A stretch of DNA of 64,000 bases from Ambrosia x helenae (Eukaryota > Streptophyta > Magnoliopsida > Asterales > Asteraceae): contig CM061224.1 of assembly GCA_030844895.1 (NCBI GenBank), positions 32,386,102 through 32,450,101 on the forward strand. The letters are read 5' to 3'. The first letter of the stretch is position 1. Every line of letters starts with the position of its first letter. The position numbers and the translations under genes were made by a program. This document shows, one piece after another, positions 45,644 through 56,945 of the stretch. Under the pieces are notes generated by a model, which was not told the DNA's origin, did not search any database, and saw only the letters and a program-made list of their open reading frames with translations.

Positions 45644-47858
45644 GCCACCAATAGAATGGCTTGAGGTCCTTATACATCTTATATACGCCGGGGTGTATTG
45701 AGTACTTGGACTTATGTGGTTCATCAAGAACCAAATCATGCAAACCTCCATACAAAGGAACCCATATTCTATTCAAGAAATACTTTGTCCCGTCAGGCCT
45801 CATCTTCAGCTGACTTGCATGACCGTATAGAGCTTCATGTCCGATGTTACTATCCTTAAGAGCTTCCTGCTGAGCCTGACGAATACGAGCAGTGAGATCG
45901 GTTTGAATGGTCATGCCTAACGCACGAAAGCGTAGCGTTTTGGCACGTTCTTTTCGGCTTAATGCGTCTGCTACAACATTTGCCTTCCCTGGATGGTACT
46001 TGACCTCACAGTCATAGTCATTGAGTAGCTCAACCCATCGTCTCTGACGCATGTTCAAATCCTTCTGGTCAAAGATATGTTGTAGGCTCTTATGGTCAGT
46101 AAAGATAGTACACTTAGTCCCATAGAGGTAGTGTCTCCATATCTAGAGTGCGAACACTACTGCACCCAACTCCAGATCATGGGTTGTGTAGTTTCGTTAA
46201 TGCACCTTGAGTTGACGAGAGGCATAGGCTATAACCTTGTTCCTCTGCATCAAGACACAACCGAGACCTTGGTGTGATGCATCGCAATAGACCACGAAAT
46301 CTTACGTTCCTTATGGTAGTGCGAGAATGGGTGCGCTGCATAACTTGAGCTTCAAGAGCTGGAAAGCGGATTCCTGTGGATCTCCCCATTCGAATTTCTT
46401 TTCTTTCTGAGTCAAGACTGTCAGGGACTGGGCTATATTTGAAAAATTCTCGATAAATCGCCGATAGTAGCCAGCTAACCCTAGAAATTGCTGAACTTCT
46501 GTTGGGTACTGGGTCTAGGCCAGTCTTTGATGGACTCTACTTTGGCTGGATCAACATGTATACCTTTCTCGTTCACCACGTGACCGAGGAAATGAACTTC
46601 ACGTATCCAAAATTCGCATTTGGACAACTTGACATACAACTTTTCCTGCTTGAGTAGATTTAGAATCATTCTCAGATGTTGCTAATGCTCTTCTCAAGTT
46701 CGTGAGTAAATCAGAATGTCGTCAATGAATACTATCACGAACTTGTCGAGGTAAGGTTTACACACCCTATTCATTAGATCCATGAACACTGCTGGTGCGT
46801 TCGTTAAACCGAAGAGCATAACCAAAAACTCAAAATGGTCATACCGTGTCCTGAAAGCAGTCTTGGGTATGTCCTCTTCGTGAACACGTAACTGGTGATA
46901 GCCTGACCTCAGATCAATCTTCGAGTAGAAACTGGAGCCTTGCAATTGATCAAACAGATCATCAATGCAGGGAAGAGGGTAGCGGTTCTTCACCGTAAGC
47001 TTGTTCAACTCTATGTAGTCGATGCACATGCGAAACGATCCGTCCTTTTTCTTGACGAACAGAACTGGCGCTCCCCATGGTGACGAGCTTGGTCGGATGA
47101 ATCCCTTGTCAAGCAACTCCTGCAACTGGGCAGACAGCTCCTGCATCTCAGATGGAGCCAAGCGGTAAGGTGATCGGGCTACGGGAGCATCTCCGGGATT
47201 GAGATCAACATGAAACTCGACTTGCCTTGCAGGTGGCAAACCTGGCAGATCTTTGGGAAAGACCTTTGTAAAATCTCTCACGACAGGTATGTCTCGATCC
47301 GGTTCACCTCTGGCTTCTTCTCATGCACAAGTGCTAAGAAAGCAAAATGACCTTTTCGTAAGCACTTCTGCGCCTTCATGCAAGACACTAATCACAACGG
47401 GGTCTTCCTGCACTCCCCCTGTATGGACAGAACCTCTCCATTAGGCAACGAAACTCGAACCACCTTCGTGAAACAGATGACTTCTGCGCGGTTCTTCGAC
47501 AACTAGTCCATACCAACCACAATGTCGAAACTACCCAATTCGATCGGCAGAAGATCGATACTAAACTCATGATCTCCTAACCTTAACGCACAATTCTTAA
47601 CTACTTCTTCGGACCTAATTGACTTACCATTGGCCAATTCTATGGAGAAATATTCATGCAACTTATGTGACTCTAATCCGAGGATTCGTTTAAAGTCAGT
47701 TGACACAAAGCTTAGATCGGCACCGGTATCAAATAGTACAGAAGCAGTACGATTGTTTACGAGGAACGTACCCGTGACAACGTTAGGATCCTTGCGTGCG
47801 TCATCGGCTCCCATGACGAAAGCCCTGCCACGAGCCTGACCTCTCAGCTTGGGGCAGT
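45644..47858 (-). pseudogene. Chromovirus protease, RT, RNase H and integrase zinc region (degenerate)
   Basis: Minus strand. 47858-47503 gives the end of the Gag knuckle region (CPKLRGQARGRAFVM) and the protease FDTGADLSFVS. 47281-46694 is RT from TKVFPKDLPGLPPARQVEF through YPLPCIDDLFDQL and KIDLRSGYHQLRV to the catalytic FIDDILIYS. 46669-46481 continues with CEFWIREVHFLGHVV. 46058-45644 is the end of RNase H (VKYHPGKANVVADALSRKE) and the integrase zinc-binding part with HPGVYKMY. Stops or frameshifts lie near 47500, 46690, 46470 and 46060-46480. The 5' side is truncated by the LTR at 47859. The element would have copied its RNA in the cytoplasm; not functional now. Confidence 0.9.
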
Positions 47859-49191
47859 TGATGTGATACGAAAGGATCACATTTATATAGTTTAAATTTT
47901 TATTTTTATTATCTTTTGTGTGTAGCTTTTTCCGGAACAAGGTACTCTGCCATGGATTATGGAATGTGCGAATTATATGCTAAAATGGTGATTTTACGAG
48001 CACACGGTGGAGACCGTCGAGGAGTATATTCAATTTTGGAGAAAATAAATGGATTTTATTTACAGATATTACGTGATGATGCGAAAGAGGGCGAAAATAC
48101 GAAGACGTGGCCGTGAAAATGGAGGAAAACGGAGTTGAAACGAAAAAGTTATGAAGAAAACAAGTTTTCCAGCAGTCAAGCCTGCTGTAGGGCGCCAGTT
48201 TGGGCGTCAACCAACCCAGGCCGTCGCCGACACCCTGCCCACCGTCGGTGACGGCCAGACCTTACCAAACTTGATTTTTGACCAAAATTAATGAATTTTT
48301 AAGTGCTTTTATGTCTTCTTTGACCAAGGACTCGGGATGAAACAATTATAAACAAGTTTTAGGGATCTAAAACACCATCTTCCACTCTGAAAACATCATC
48401 ATACCATATCAATCCATCCAAATCATCATTTTGAGAAGAGATTTAAGATCCTATAACCCTGTTTGGTTAAGTTTCCCTTCACTTCCGGGTGAAGGATTGT
48501 AAGTTTCTAGATTTATAATGTTGTTTTGATTGTGTATTTGTAAGGAACAAGTGTTTTACTCAATGAAGCATTGATATTGGGCTGAACTTTGTGTATGTTT
48601 ATGTTGTGCTTAAGCCATGGGGATGAATTCCATCAATTAGCTTTTGATGTTGGGTTGGACCTTGTGTATGTTTCTTGTATGCTTAAACCATAGAGATAAA
48701 TCTTGTCAATTAAGTTTTGCCTCAACATTATCTTTAGACTTGTGAGATAAATCCTATCACTTAAGTTGGGATATTGGGTTAGACTCATTATATGACTAAA
48801 GGTTTTTGTATCCTTGCAAATCTATTTGTAATCGTGACATCATTTGTATGAATTAATTGTTGTGCTTAATTGTCTTGGTATTGGGTTGGACTTATTGCAT
48901 GTTTAGAGACCATTGCGTTTTTAAGCTCATAAGATGAATTCTGTCAATTATGCCTTAACTCGACATATAGGATTTGGTGAACTAGATAATAAAGCATACT
49001 TAGGGCCTAGTAGCTATTTGTTGATGCCTAAGTCTTGATTCTCCAACCTATCCTTACATTATTCGTTTGGCCATCAAAGTCTATCAACAATCTATTCATC
49101 CTCATAAATCATTAATATTGTTTGGAAAAATAATTTTCAACTAATATTTAATTTCATTGAAAATGGTTGATAAATTATCCTATATATTGAA
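47859..49191 (+). mobile_element. Probable Athila-type LTR (plus), truncated at 3' side
   Basis: Starts TGATGTGATACGAAAGG immediately after gag of the chromovirus. A TATA-like ATTATAAACAAG lies near 48340. The GC-rich GCCAGTTTGGGCG...GTCGGTGACGGCC region and the AAAACACCATC leader resemble Athila LTRs. Four imperfect ~90-bp repeats around TTGGGTTGGACTT/TTAAGTTG occur at 48570-48910. The right end is replaced by a Helitron at 49192. Lineage assignment from memory of LTR style only. Confidence 0.45.
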
Positions 49192-49869
49192 CTAGCTTTT
49201 GTCCCGGGAGTGTCCCGGGGTTGAAAATATAACCATTCTAATAATACTAATACTAATAGTAATAACTATTACTCTTGTAATTAAATAAATAAAAAAAATA
49301 ACCTTGCTATAAGGTGACACCATGTGTTGCAGTGTTTCACAATTCTTTCTCATAACTTCTCTTGATGAAGTATACCTATCCATCTTTAGAAGAGTAAAAT
49401 TCCAATGATAGCATGGCGATTGGTCTAAATTTCAACATTGTATATAAAAACCTGGTTTAAAAGAAAAAACATGATTAATGAATAACCTGAACACTTTGTG
49501 TTTTTTTCCTGTATGAACGAAACCCCATACAAAATAGTCGTTTTTTCTCCGTTTTTTATATAGCACTATGGTACTCGTTGGAAAGATAATAAAACGCTCG
49601 TTAATTTGGTGTAATTTTTTTCTTTAAAAAATCTCGTATATAAAAGTTATTAACGTTTAAAAATGATGGGAGGAAACATTAGAGAGAAAAATCTAAATTT
49701 GTTTTTAAATTTTTAAAGAGATTAGGGTTAAATAAGTGTAGGAGAATCGATGAAAACAAAATAAAAAAAATAAATTAAAAACTCTCACCTCAACGTGCCA
49801 CGTGGCAGCCTCCATTAAATGCCACCTCATCAATATTCAATTCTTTTATTATAAGTTATAGATTATAGA
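49192..49869 (-). mobile_element. Helitron family H (minus), complete
   Basis: The 5' end on the minus strand is A|TCTATAATCTATAAC at 49869. The 3' end is a CCCCGGGA/TCCCGGG hairpin, ACAAAAG and CTAG|T at 49192. 678 bp. It carries the same blocks as 10496-11228, including the CATGGTGTCACCTTATAGCAAG-like region near its 3' end. Confidence 0.83.
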
Positions 49870-50622
49870 TTGTGTAGTTCCATGAATAGTGCTTTGCTTT
49901 TTTTATTATGTCTACTGCTTATAATGTTATTTTTATTTGTTTTGTTCAAGTGCGTTAACAATAAATTTTCCAGTACAGATGGTGTGGTTGTTTGTGTGAT
50001 ATCTGACTTGCCCGGGTTCGAGGCTTGAAAATAAGCAATTTTTTTGCATTAAAAACGTTTTGTGGTAATTTAAGTCCAGTGGCTTTTTGGTCATTTGATG
50101 CTTAGCAGGGGATGTTGTGTGGTTTGACACGAAGTGAATAAACAGTACCTGTTTTATCTTCTTTGGATAAGGCTGGCGGTGGAACAGGTGTCTCATCTCA
50201 TTGCTTCTCTTAAAAGGACTCTTCGTTAAAAGGACTTATTAACTTATAACTTTTTAAAAATGAGTTTTTAGAAAAGTGTTTGGATTAGCTTATGTGGTGG
50301 GGAAAAACAATAAGTTGATAAGTTATTTTGTAAAAAAGTGTTTGGTTTAACTTATTTAGGTAAAATGACCAAAAAAAGGTATAAGGAGGGAAGGTATAAG
50401 GATATAAGAAGGGCATGTAGGTAAATAACCATCAATAAGTTATAAGGAGGTTCAAAAAGTCAGTCATCCCTTACTTTTCCAAAACAACTTATCATAGACA
50501 AACAAAAAGTTAAAACAAAAAGTCCCTTTTATTTTGCTAAACACTTTTCTTAACTTACTAACATTTTAGAAAAGGTATAAGTTATAAGGAGGTGGAAATA
50601 AGGAGAGCCAAACATGCTCTAA
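49870..50622. other. Intergenic, with SINE-like boxes and a MITE-like AT-rich block
   Basis: TGGTGTGGTTG (49980) and GGGTTCGAGGC (50014) look like pol III A and B boxes and resemble the unit at 60304. 50215-50610 contains ACTTATAACTTTTTAAAAA near the left and AGAAAAGGTATAAGTTATAAGG near the right, suggesting an AT-rich MITE whose exact ends I cannot fix. Confidence 0.4.
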
Positions 50623-50910
50623 GGGCATGTGTAGTGGCAACGTTATGGGGCATTTTGGCTGCCTATAGCGCCCGGGAACACCGCCCCCGGGCGCTATCGG
50701 GCGTTTTGGGTTGGTGGCGCCATGTCTATAACGGGCGTTGTCCCTGATTATTATTATAAATTATTATTATTATTATTATTATAGATCTGTGTGAGAGAGA
50801 GGTGAGGAAGAATAGGTGAGGAAGAAGAGGAGAGGAAGAAGAAGAAGTGAAGAAGATGGGTAAAGAAAAAGGGTTGGAAAGAAGGGTTGGGTAAAGAAGA
50901 TGGGTATAAA

Positions 50911-50944
<34 letters not shown>

Positions 50945-51236
50945 CAAATAAAAAACAATGATTACCCAATCATTTATAACCCCCATAACCCTCCTTCCCA
51001 CCACACCTTCTTTTTCCAGGTCATGGGATTCATACACCATGTGACGTCACTTTCTAGGGGTGTGACATCACATTCTGAGGTATGTGACAGCCTCTTATTG
51101 GTGTATGATGTAAGCCAGGGTGTATAAATTCTAAATAAGTGGTGTATGAATCCTAAATACCTTTTTCATAACCCTTTTATTACTTTTTAATATTTTAATA
51201 CCCATAACTCTTAACCCCTCACCACTACACGTACAC
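50623..51236. mobile_element. Harbinger-like MITE, TSD TAA
   Basis: GGGCATGTGTAGTGG at the left pairs with the inverted right end GTGTACGTGTAGTGG. TAA flanks both sides (50620-50622 and 51237-51239). 614 bp. Inside are GC-rich CGCCCGGG repeats and (ATT)n/(AAT)n tracts at 50748-50782 and 50908-50943. No coding. Confidence 0.8.
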
Positions 51237-51239
51237 TAA

Positions 51240-52344
51240 CCAATACTCACTCACTCTCTATCAATCAACCATCTCTCTCTCTTTTAATCATTCAACACCG
51301 CCACCGATCTTGGGATCTAGGGTTCCAATCGACTAATCAAGGTAAATCATTAGGTTTTCATAGTTCAGGGTGTTACAAAATCACACAGAGAATAGTGGAT
51401 ACGATGGTGAAGATGATCTCAGGAGAGTACCATGCTCGGAGCATACCTTATCGATTTTCAGGTTCAGTTCTTCACCAATCAACCAATTGATATTGGGTTT
51501 TTAGGATTGTAGATGAAAATTTTCCTCCGGTTTTTGGATTTGCGGGAGATGAATTAAGGTATTGGTGTTTGTTTTATCATTACTTTACACAATCTTTGTT
51601 AACTTTTATGTTTTGGTATTCGCGATTTGCAGAGGTTGACGGGTAGTGACTTTGCGTATTGTGTTTTTGCAAGGTTGTGTTGTTTTTGTTACTAAGATGT
51701 GTGTTTGACAGGGTATTGGTTCACACGATTACATAATGCACATGTAAGACGTATTGATGTTTCTTTTTGTTTGCTGAAAATGATTCTATTGTTGTTAGCC
51801 ATACTTGGTGAGGTGTACATAAGGTTTGTTGTAATCGCCTTTGTTTTGAATTCTTTTTTCCTCTGTTTTTTGAATTTGAGTGCATGTTTGTGTCCATGTT
51901 TACTTTGATGTCGTTTCGCATCTGATTCTTTTGTGTCATATTTCTGTTTGGATTTGAATTTGATTTCACATTAGGTTGAGCTGTTCTGATATGATTCTGG
52001 TATTTGGTTTACTTATTTTTTATTTGTTTAGTCAAAATATACTTTATGTGGTATTCAAGCTTATAAGTTACTCTCGAACTAATGAATTTTGGTTTGTCTT
52101 TAGTAGTATACTTTTTGAAGAAACTCATTACTAGATATTTGATGAATGCATATTGTTGTTAGATCACAACGCTTCAATAAAATTGCATAAATTGTCTGAT
52201 GTTACCAGTAAACAATAGAACACCTAATTTTTAGCTACGGTTTGTTTTGATGTTTTTGTGACATTGGGTCTTGGTAAGTAGAAGAAGTCTTATTCTAAAA
52301 ATTATCTATATCTATACTATCCTATAAAGCATTTCCTAAGGACT
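51240..52344. other. Unassigned stretch
   Basis: CT-rich then AT-rich sequence. TCTATATCTATACTATCC at about 52306 resembles a Helitron 5' end but has no partner. No open frame with recognisable features. Confidence 0.5.
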
Positions 52345-52818
52345 TCTTAATTTTTAACTAATTGACGAGGTAGGGCCCAGATAAGTCAAACTGGCCCATA
52401 CCACAGTTAACTCAAGCCCAATAAAGAAAGACCAAATTTAAAGGAGTCAAAGCGGTCAACATGATAGTCAAATGGAATCAAGATAAAAGCGAGATCCATG
52501 GACAAACAATCAGGCAATGATTTTCTCCTTTGGCAAAAAGAACGGACTAACAGCAAAACAACAAGCTATAAAAGGAGGATGAAAGGTAAAAGCAAATCCA
52601 TCACTAGTTCAATTACCATTACTACATTCTCTTTCACAAGAAAACAATACTTATTCTCACGCCGGAGGGTGGTCACAGGATTACCCCTAATCCTGTGGCG
52701 AGTCCTAACGGTGTTTTCTCTTGCAGAAATAGCCTTCTCACTCATTTTGGACGATTTGGGAAGATCTCTTTGTATCATCTAGAAGATTCAGAGCATTAAC
52801 CAGGTTCTTACTTCTTCA
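52345..52818 (+). repeat. 5' LTR region of the Tat-lineage element (left end unresolved)
   Basis: Upstream of the PBS with CTATAAAAG at 52566-52574 and a plausible leader. The LTR left boundary is not evident, so the start given is approximate. Confidence 0.5.
52566..52574 (+). promoter_or_regulatory. LTR TATA box of the Tat element
   Basis: CTATAAAAG ~250 bp upstream of the PBS. Confidence 0.55.
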
Positions 52819-52837
52819 TTGGCGCCATCCGTGGGAC
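52819..52837 (+). other. Primer binding site of the Tat element
   Basis: TTGGCGCCATCCGTGGGAC after the LTR end TTCA. This PBS form is common in plant Tat/Retand-type elements (family knowledge). Confidence 0.7.
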
Positions 52838-52876
52838 GGAATTAAGGCAAAGAGATATCTTTCCTGCTCAACTAAA

Positions 52877-55075
52877 ATGACGGCAAGTAACACAGCTCAA
52901 CCAGGACCAATGTCCGAAATCCCGGAAAGACCAAGGGAAGACCGCTTTTCGGCAGAATCCATAGACGAAGAAATATTAATGGAGCAACCCCCGGGATTCA
53001 CGTCGCTGCCGGCAACACAGAACAGGTTGCGATCTGCACCGCCCGTAGCGTCAGCCATTTCCACACTCCCATTTGCCGGACTTACCCCGGTTAACACTTA
53101 CCCGAGACCAATAATCACACCTGCAACGGTCGGAGGAAGCCTGACCATCCCAACTATCACGTCATGGATGACCGCCACCGCAAGTTTGCCCTTGTTCTCT
53201 GCGGCGATGACTGCATCCATGACATCCGCACCCATGACAACACCTGCACATCCGGCTTTCACCACATACACTCCAATCATTCCCGGGAACCAGTCATACT
53301 TTTCGCAATTTCCAATGCCATCGTATGGATACATGTATCCCCCTGTGGCGGGAAGTCCATACACATACACCTTTCCTTATATGTACCCTCCGACCCAACC
53401 CATGATGACGGGACCAGGAGGTGCGGCTAACCCAGCTCCACAGAATACGGGAGCCCATCTCGAAGAAGTAAGGGCAAGATTATCATATGACGAAACGCCA
53501 GTGTCGGGCCAGCCATTACCTCATGCAAGACAGCCCGGGACACGGGACACGACGCATAACTGGGTTCCCGACCACGGGGAAGAAGGGGACGATGAAGACC
53601 TGACTCGGCCCTACCGACCCCCGGTGATGCATAAATATTCGAAGTTCACTGCCCGGATAGCCAATGCCCCATTACCGCCCAAATTGAAGTTACCATCAAC
53701 GGTGGGAAAATATGACGGTACCGGGGACCCGGATGACCACTTAAGTATTTTTGAATCCGCAGGGCGGTCAAAGGATTGGCCCATGCCGGCTTGGTGTCAC
53801 ATGTTCATCCAGACTCTTGTCGGGGCGGCGCGGGTTTGGTAGGACAGCCTGCCTCCCAGGTCCGTATCCAACTGGAACGGAATTGTGAAAGGTTTCTCGC
53901 AACAGTTCAGTCAACAAAGAAGACACACCAAGTACAGAGATGAAGTCATGCACATACGACAAAGGGACAACGAGTCAATGGAACATTTTATCATTCGATT
54001 CAACAAAGAAAGACTGCAGATCCCTGGGCTCACTGAGGAGCTAGCATATACCGCCTTCACCATGGGGGTGAATGACGATGGCCTGTTACGAAAACTCCAC
54101 GGCCCGACAGGCTATCCACAGACCATGGATGAAATGATGACCATTGCGAAAGCCTACGTAAAACAAGAAAAATCCATAGCCATGAACCATGCCTTAAGAA
54201 AGAAGCAAGATACAGTTAAAAATTCTGAAAGTACCCGGGAACACCAAAGCTCCAAAAACAGGGGAAGAACGGATTCCAATAGGCATCCGTATTCCCGAAA
54301 TGATCACAGGGAAGATCGAAGAGACGAACGACGACGGCCCGAAAGATCCCAGGATACATTCGTGGGAAAAGGAGAAAGTTCGTCAAAACCAAGATTTGAA
54401 TATTCGGAGCAAACAAAAACGCCACTCCAAATATTGGAATCCGAAGATCTGAGGCTTAACACGCCTCGCCCCTTGAAAGATTCACCGTCCCAGGACAAGT
54501 CTAAATACTGTGCATATCATAAGGGTGCTGGACACGATACAAACGACTGTTTCCAGCTAAATAAGCAAATCGAATACTTCTTTAGAACAGGGAAGCTGGC
54601 TCATTTGGTGAGAGATGTAAAACCAAGTACCTCATCGGCCGGAGCAGACAAGGCCACTGGAAAAAGACCCTGGGAAATAAACATGGTGAAGATCGAATCA
54701 AGATGCGACCGAAAGAGGTCGTTTGAAAGAATAGAACCATGGATGGAGGCAACCATGACCATACCTCCTCATTATCGGATGTTGGTCATGGAAGCCTTGG
54801 TGATCTCCACTGCAGTTGGAGATTACAGCATGAGGAGGATCCTAGTAGATACTGGCAGTTCCGAAGATATCATATATGAGCCATGTTTCCGTCGGATGCG
54901 TCCGGAAGATCAAAGGATGTTGGAACCTGTAAGAGGCCCCGTGAGAGGCTTCACCGGTGAAAGCATTGAACCGCTGGGGAAACTCACATTTCCAGTCACC
55001 ATTGGAGATGGACGTAAAGAAAGAACAATATTGGTCACTTTCCTGGTCATCCGGCCAATTCCCAATACAATGTAA
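52877..55075 (+). pseudogene. Tat-lineage Ty3 gag-protease (one stop, then frameshift)
   Basis: One frame of 732 positions from ATG 52877 (MTASNTAQPGPMSE), interrupted by a single TAG at 53840-53842 inside the capsid region (ARVW*DSLPP). Residues 1-230 are Pro/Thr/Ala-rich. The Retrotrans_gag-like core runs PPKLKLPSTVGKYDGTGDP, HFIIRFNKERLQIPG, YTAFTMGV. The zinc-binding YCAYHKGAGHDTNDCFQL segment follows. The protease has ILVDTGSSEDIIY. At 55075 the frame ends, and the next conserved piece (VIMGRYTLGRIDALVST) continues in another frame, so a small deletion occurred there. This class makes Gag and protease for particle assembly. Now inactive. Confidence 0.88.
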
Positions 55076-55559
55076 TCATGGGACGATATACTTTGGGAAG
55101 AATCGATGCCCTGGTCTCAACGGCTAGGGGTTTTTTGATGTTCTCCACTCCTTAAGGGGTTGTAACGGTACCTGGGGACAAAACTTGCGCAGCCGTAGAC
55201 CGCAAATCACATCGCCAAGCACCAACAGGGCTTGTCGGCCCAGAAAGATGGGTGTTAAACGCAGAATACCCAGAGCAGACAGTCATGATAGGAGACACTC
55301 TATCTGCACTCGCACGGGAAAGGCTCAAGCAAGTGCTGAGAAGCAATTTAGACGTGTTAGCTTTTAAACATGCTGACATGACAGGCATAGCGAGATCAAA
55401 AGCGGAACATAGACTGTCAACCGTCCCATCCATCAAACCTGTAACCCAGAAGAGACGAAGCATGGCTCCGGAGCGATGGGCCGCGGTGGTTCAAGAAGTA
55501 AAAAGCTGGAAGAAGCAGGCATCTTGCGGAAGACCAAGTACCATACGTGGGTGGCTAAC
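55076..55559 (+). pseudogene. Tat element protease-RT connection and start of RT
   Basis: Encodes VIMGRYTLGRIDALVSTARG, a stop after MFSTP, then ALARERLKQVLRSNLDVLAFKHADMTGI. The RT N-terminus (HTWVANP) ends exactly at the CCGGT target site. The frame shifts near 55500. It continues at 62087. Confidence 0.8.
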
Positions 55560-55564
55560 CCGGT

Positions 55565-56930
55565 TGTAACACCCCAACCGATGGCGGAAACATCGAGGTG
55601 TCACGTATGAATGATTGTTCAGTAGCTCATGGTAATACTTATGTTTACATAATCCTTTAATACAATATTGAATTACAATAAATGTCTTGAATGAAATCTA
55701 GTACATCCAAAAATCAAACAAAGCATAAAACTTCAAATATCTTCTCATGCTAGCTCTAGACTTCAAGCATCATTATTTCCTGTTGAGTTGTAAAAATGGG
55801 GGGGGGGTCAACTAGAAGTTGGTGAGGATACATAAGCCATGTCAAGCAAATAGTTTAAGTATAAAAGTTTAGCAATTCATATGTCTATCGTAAGTTTAAG
55901 TCTACATGAATAAACATAATATGTTGAATCGACATAATCAAACCTCCGACTAGTTTAGGTCCATCCCGTCATCCACGGTTCACCTTAATAATATGTTGGA
56001 ACGATAACAATCACCCACGCTACCTATGTAGGAGGTACACGTATCTGGGTGGGATTGTCAATCCAATAGATCTATTATTGAGTATCGCCGGCTTGGCCAT
56101 AGCTAATGATTATGTAATGTTGAAACTCGTTGAAACTTGTTGAAACTGTTGTTGTTGTCTAATTCATGAGGCATTAAAGTTTACAACTAGACATGCATGT
56201 AGAATTGCTTAAGTATAATGTTGCAAGTATGAAGAATTGCATAAACATGGTTACGTAAACTCACATTGGCTAAGGTGAATTATCCTCTAAGTGTTGTGAA
56301 TGTATGCGAGGCGAATCCCAAAGACTCAACAACGTAGCTAGTCCAAATTGAAGAAAACGAAAAAGAAAGAATATCAAGCTTCCAATTCGCCAATTACAAG
56401 AGCTTATAATCAAAGCTTCAATTGTAGAAGTAATAGACTATACAAGAAAGGTATGAGGGAAAGTTTAATCGGATTGAAACAATCGATTTAGAGGTGGCAA
56501 GTGTAATGGTTCATAGGTGGGTTTTTATACTAGTTTTGGAGTCAATTAGCCATTAAAATTGGTCAACACCATAAAGTAAGGTTTTATGATGAATTGACTA
56601 TTTGACTAAGACTTTGACTGTTTGACTAAGACTTTGACTAGGACTTTGACTATTTGACTCAAGGCTTTATTTAAGAAATAAAAAAAATCATTAGTTTGAA
56701 TTAGAAAATAAAAAACACCGTCTTATAAAATGACGATTTTATAAATAGAATTAGGATAGGACATATGTCATGATTGAAGATTTTTTTTTTAAGTACAATG
56801 ATAAAAGGAACTTAGAAAAATAGAGTGCACGGATAAAGATAAGAATACTTAGAAATAAATTAGACTTTATATCATGGATCGGGAAATACTTTAATGCAAA
56901 ATAAATGGGAAAATTCGTGAGGTTACAGTC
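55565..56930 (-). repeat. LTR 1 (3' LTR of the composite)
   Basis: Minus strand TGTAACCTCACG...GGTTGGGGTGTTACA, 1366 bp. A tandem TTTGACTAGGAC/TTTGACTAAGAC stretch lies at 56590-56660. Confidence 0.85.
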
Positions 56931-56945
56931 TCCCCTACTTTTGGA
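56931..56945 (-). other. Polypurine tract of the composite
   Basis: Minus strand AAAAGTAGGGGAGAC directly before TGTAACCTC. Confidence 0.8.

Larger units (their letters stand above)
24706..47858 (-). mobile_element. Degenerate Ty3 chromovirus (Tekay-like) hosting three nested insertions
   Basis: Read on the minus strand, the parts are: protease (47858-47503), RT (47281-46481), RNase H and integrase zinc region (46058-45644), integrase core (34818-34028), chromodomain tail (30417-29990), PPT (29986-29997) and 3' LTR (29985-24706). The 3' LTR is itself interrupted at 25383-27773. Removing the insertions at 25383-27773, 30418-34027 and 34824-45638 (plus one TSD each) restores continuity. The 5' LTR and most of gag are absent because another LTR begins at 47859. 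Left flank pentamer ATTCT; no partner found. Confidence 0.85.

Noticed and set aside
50726..51040. Tyr/Leu/Ile-rich open frames on both strands
   Set aside because: Products of (ATT)n tracts inside a MITE.
52306..52330. Possible Helitron 5' end
   Set aside because: TCTATATCTATACTATCC fits, but no hairpin-CTAG terminus was found downstream before the Tat element.
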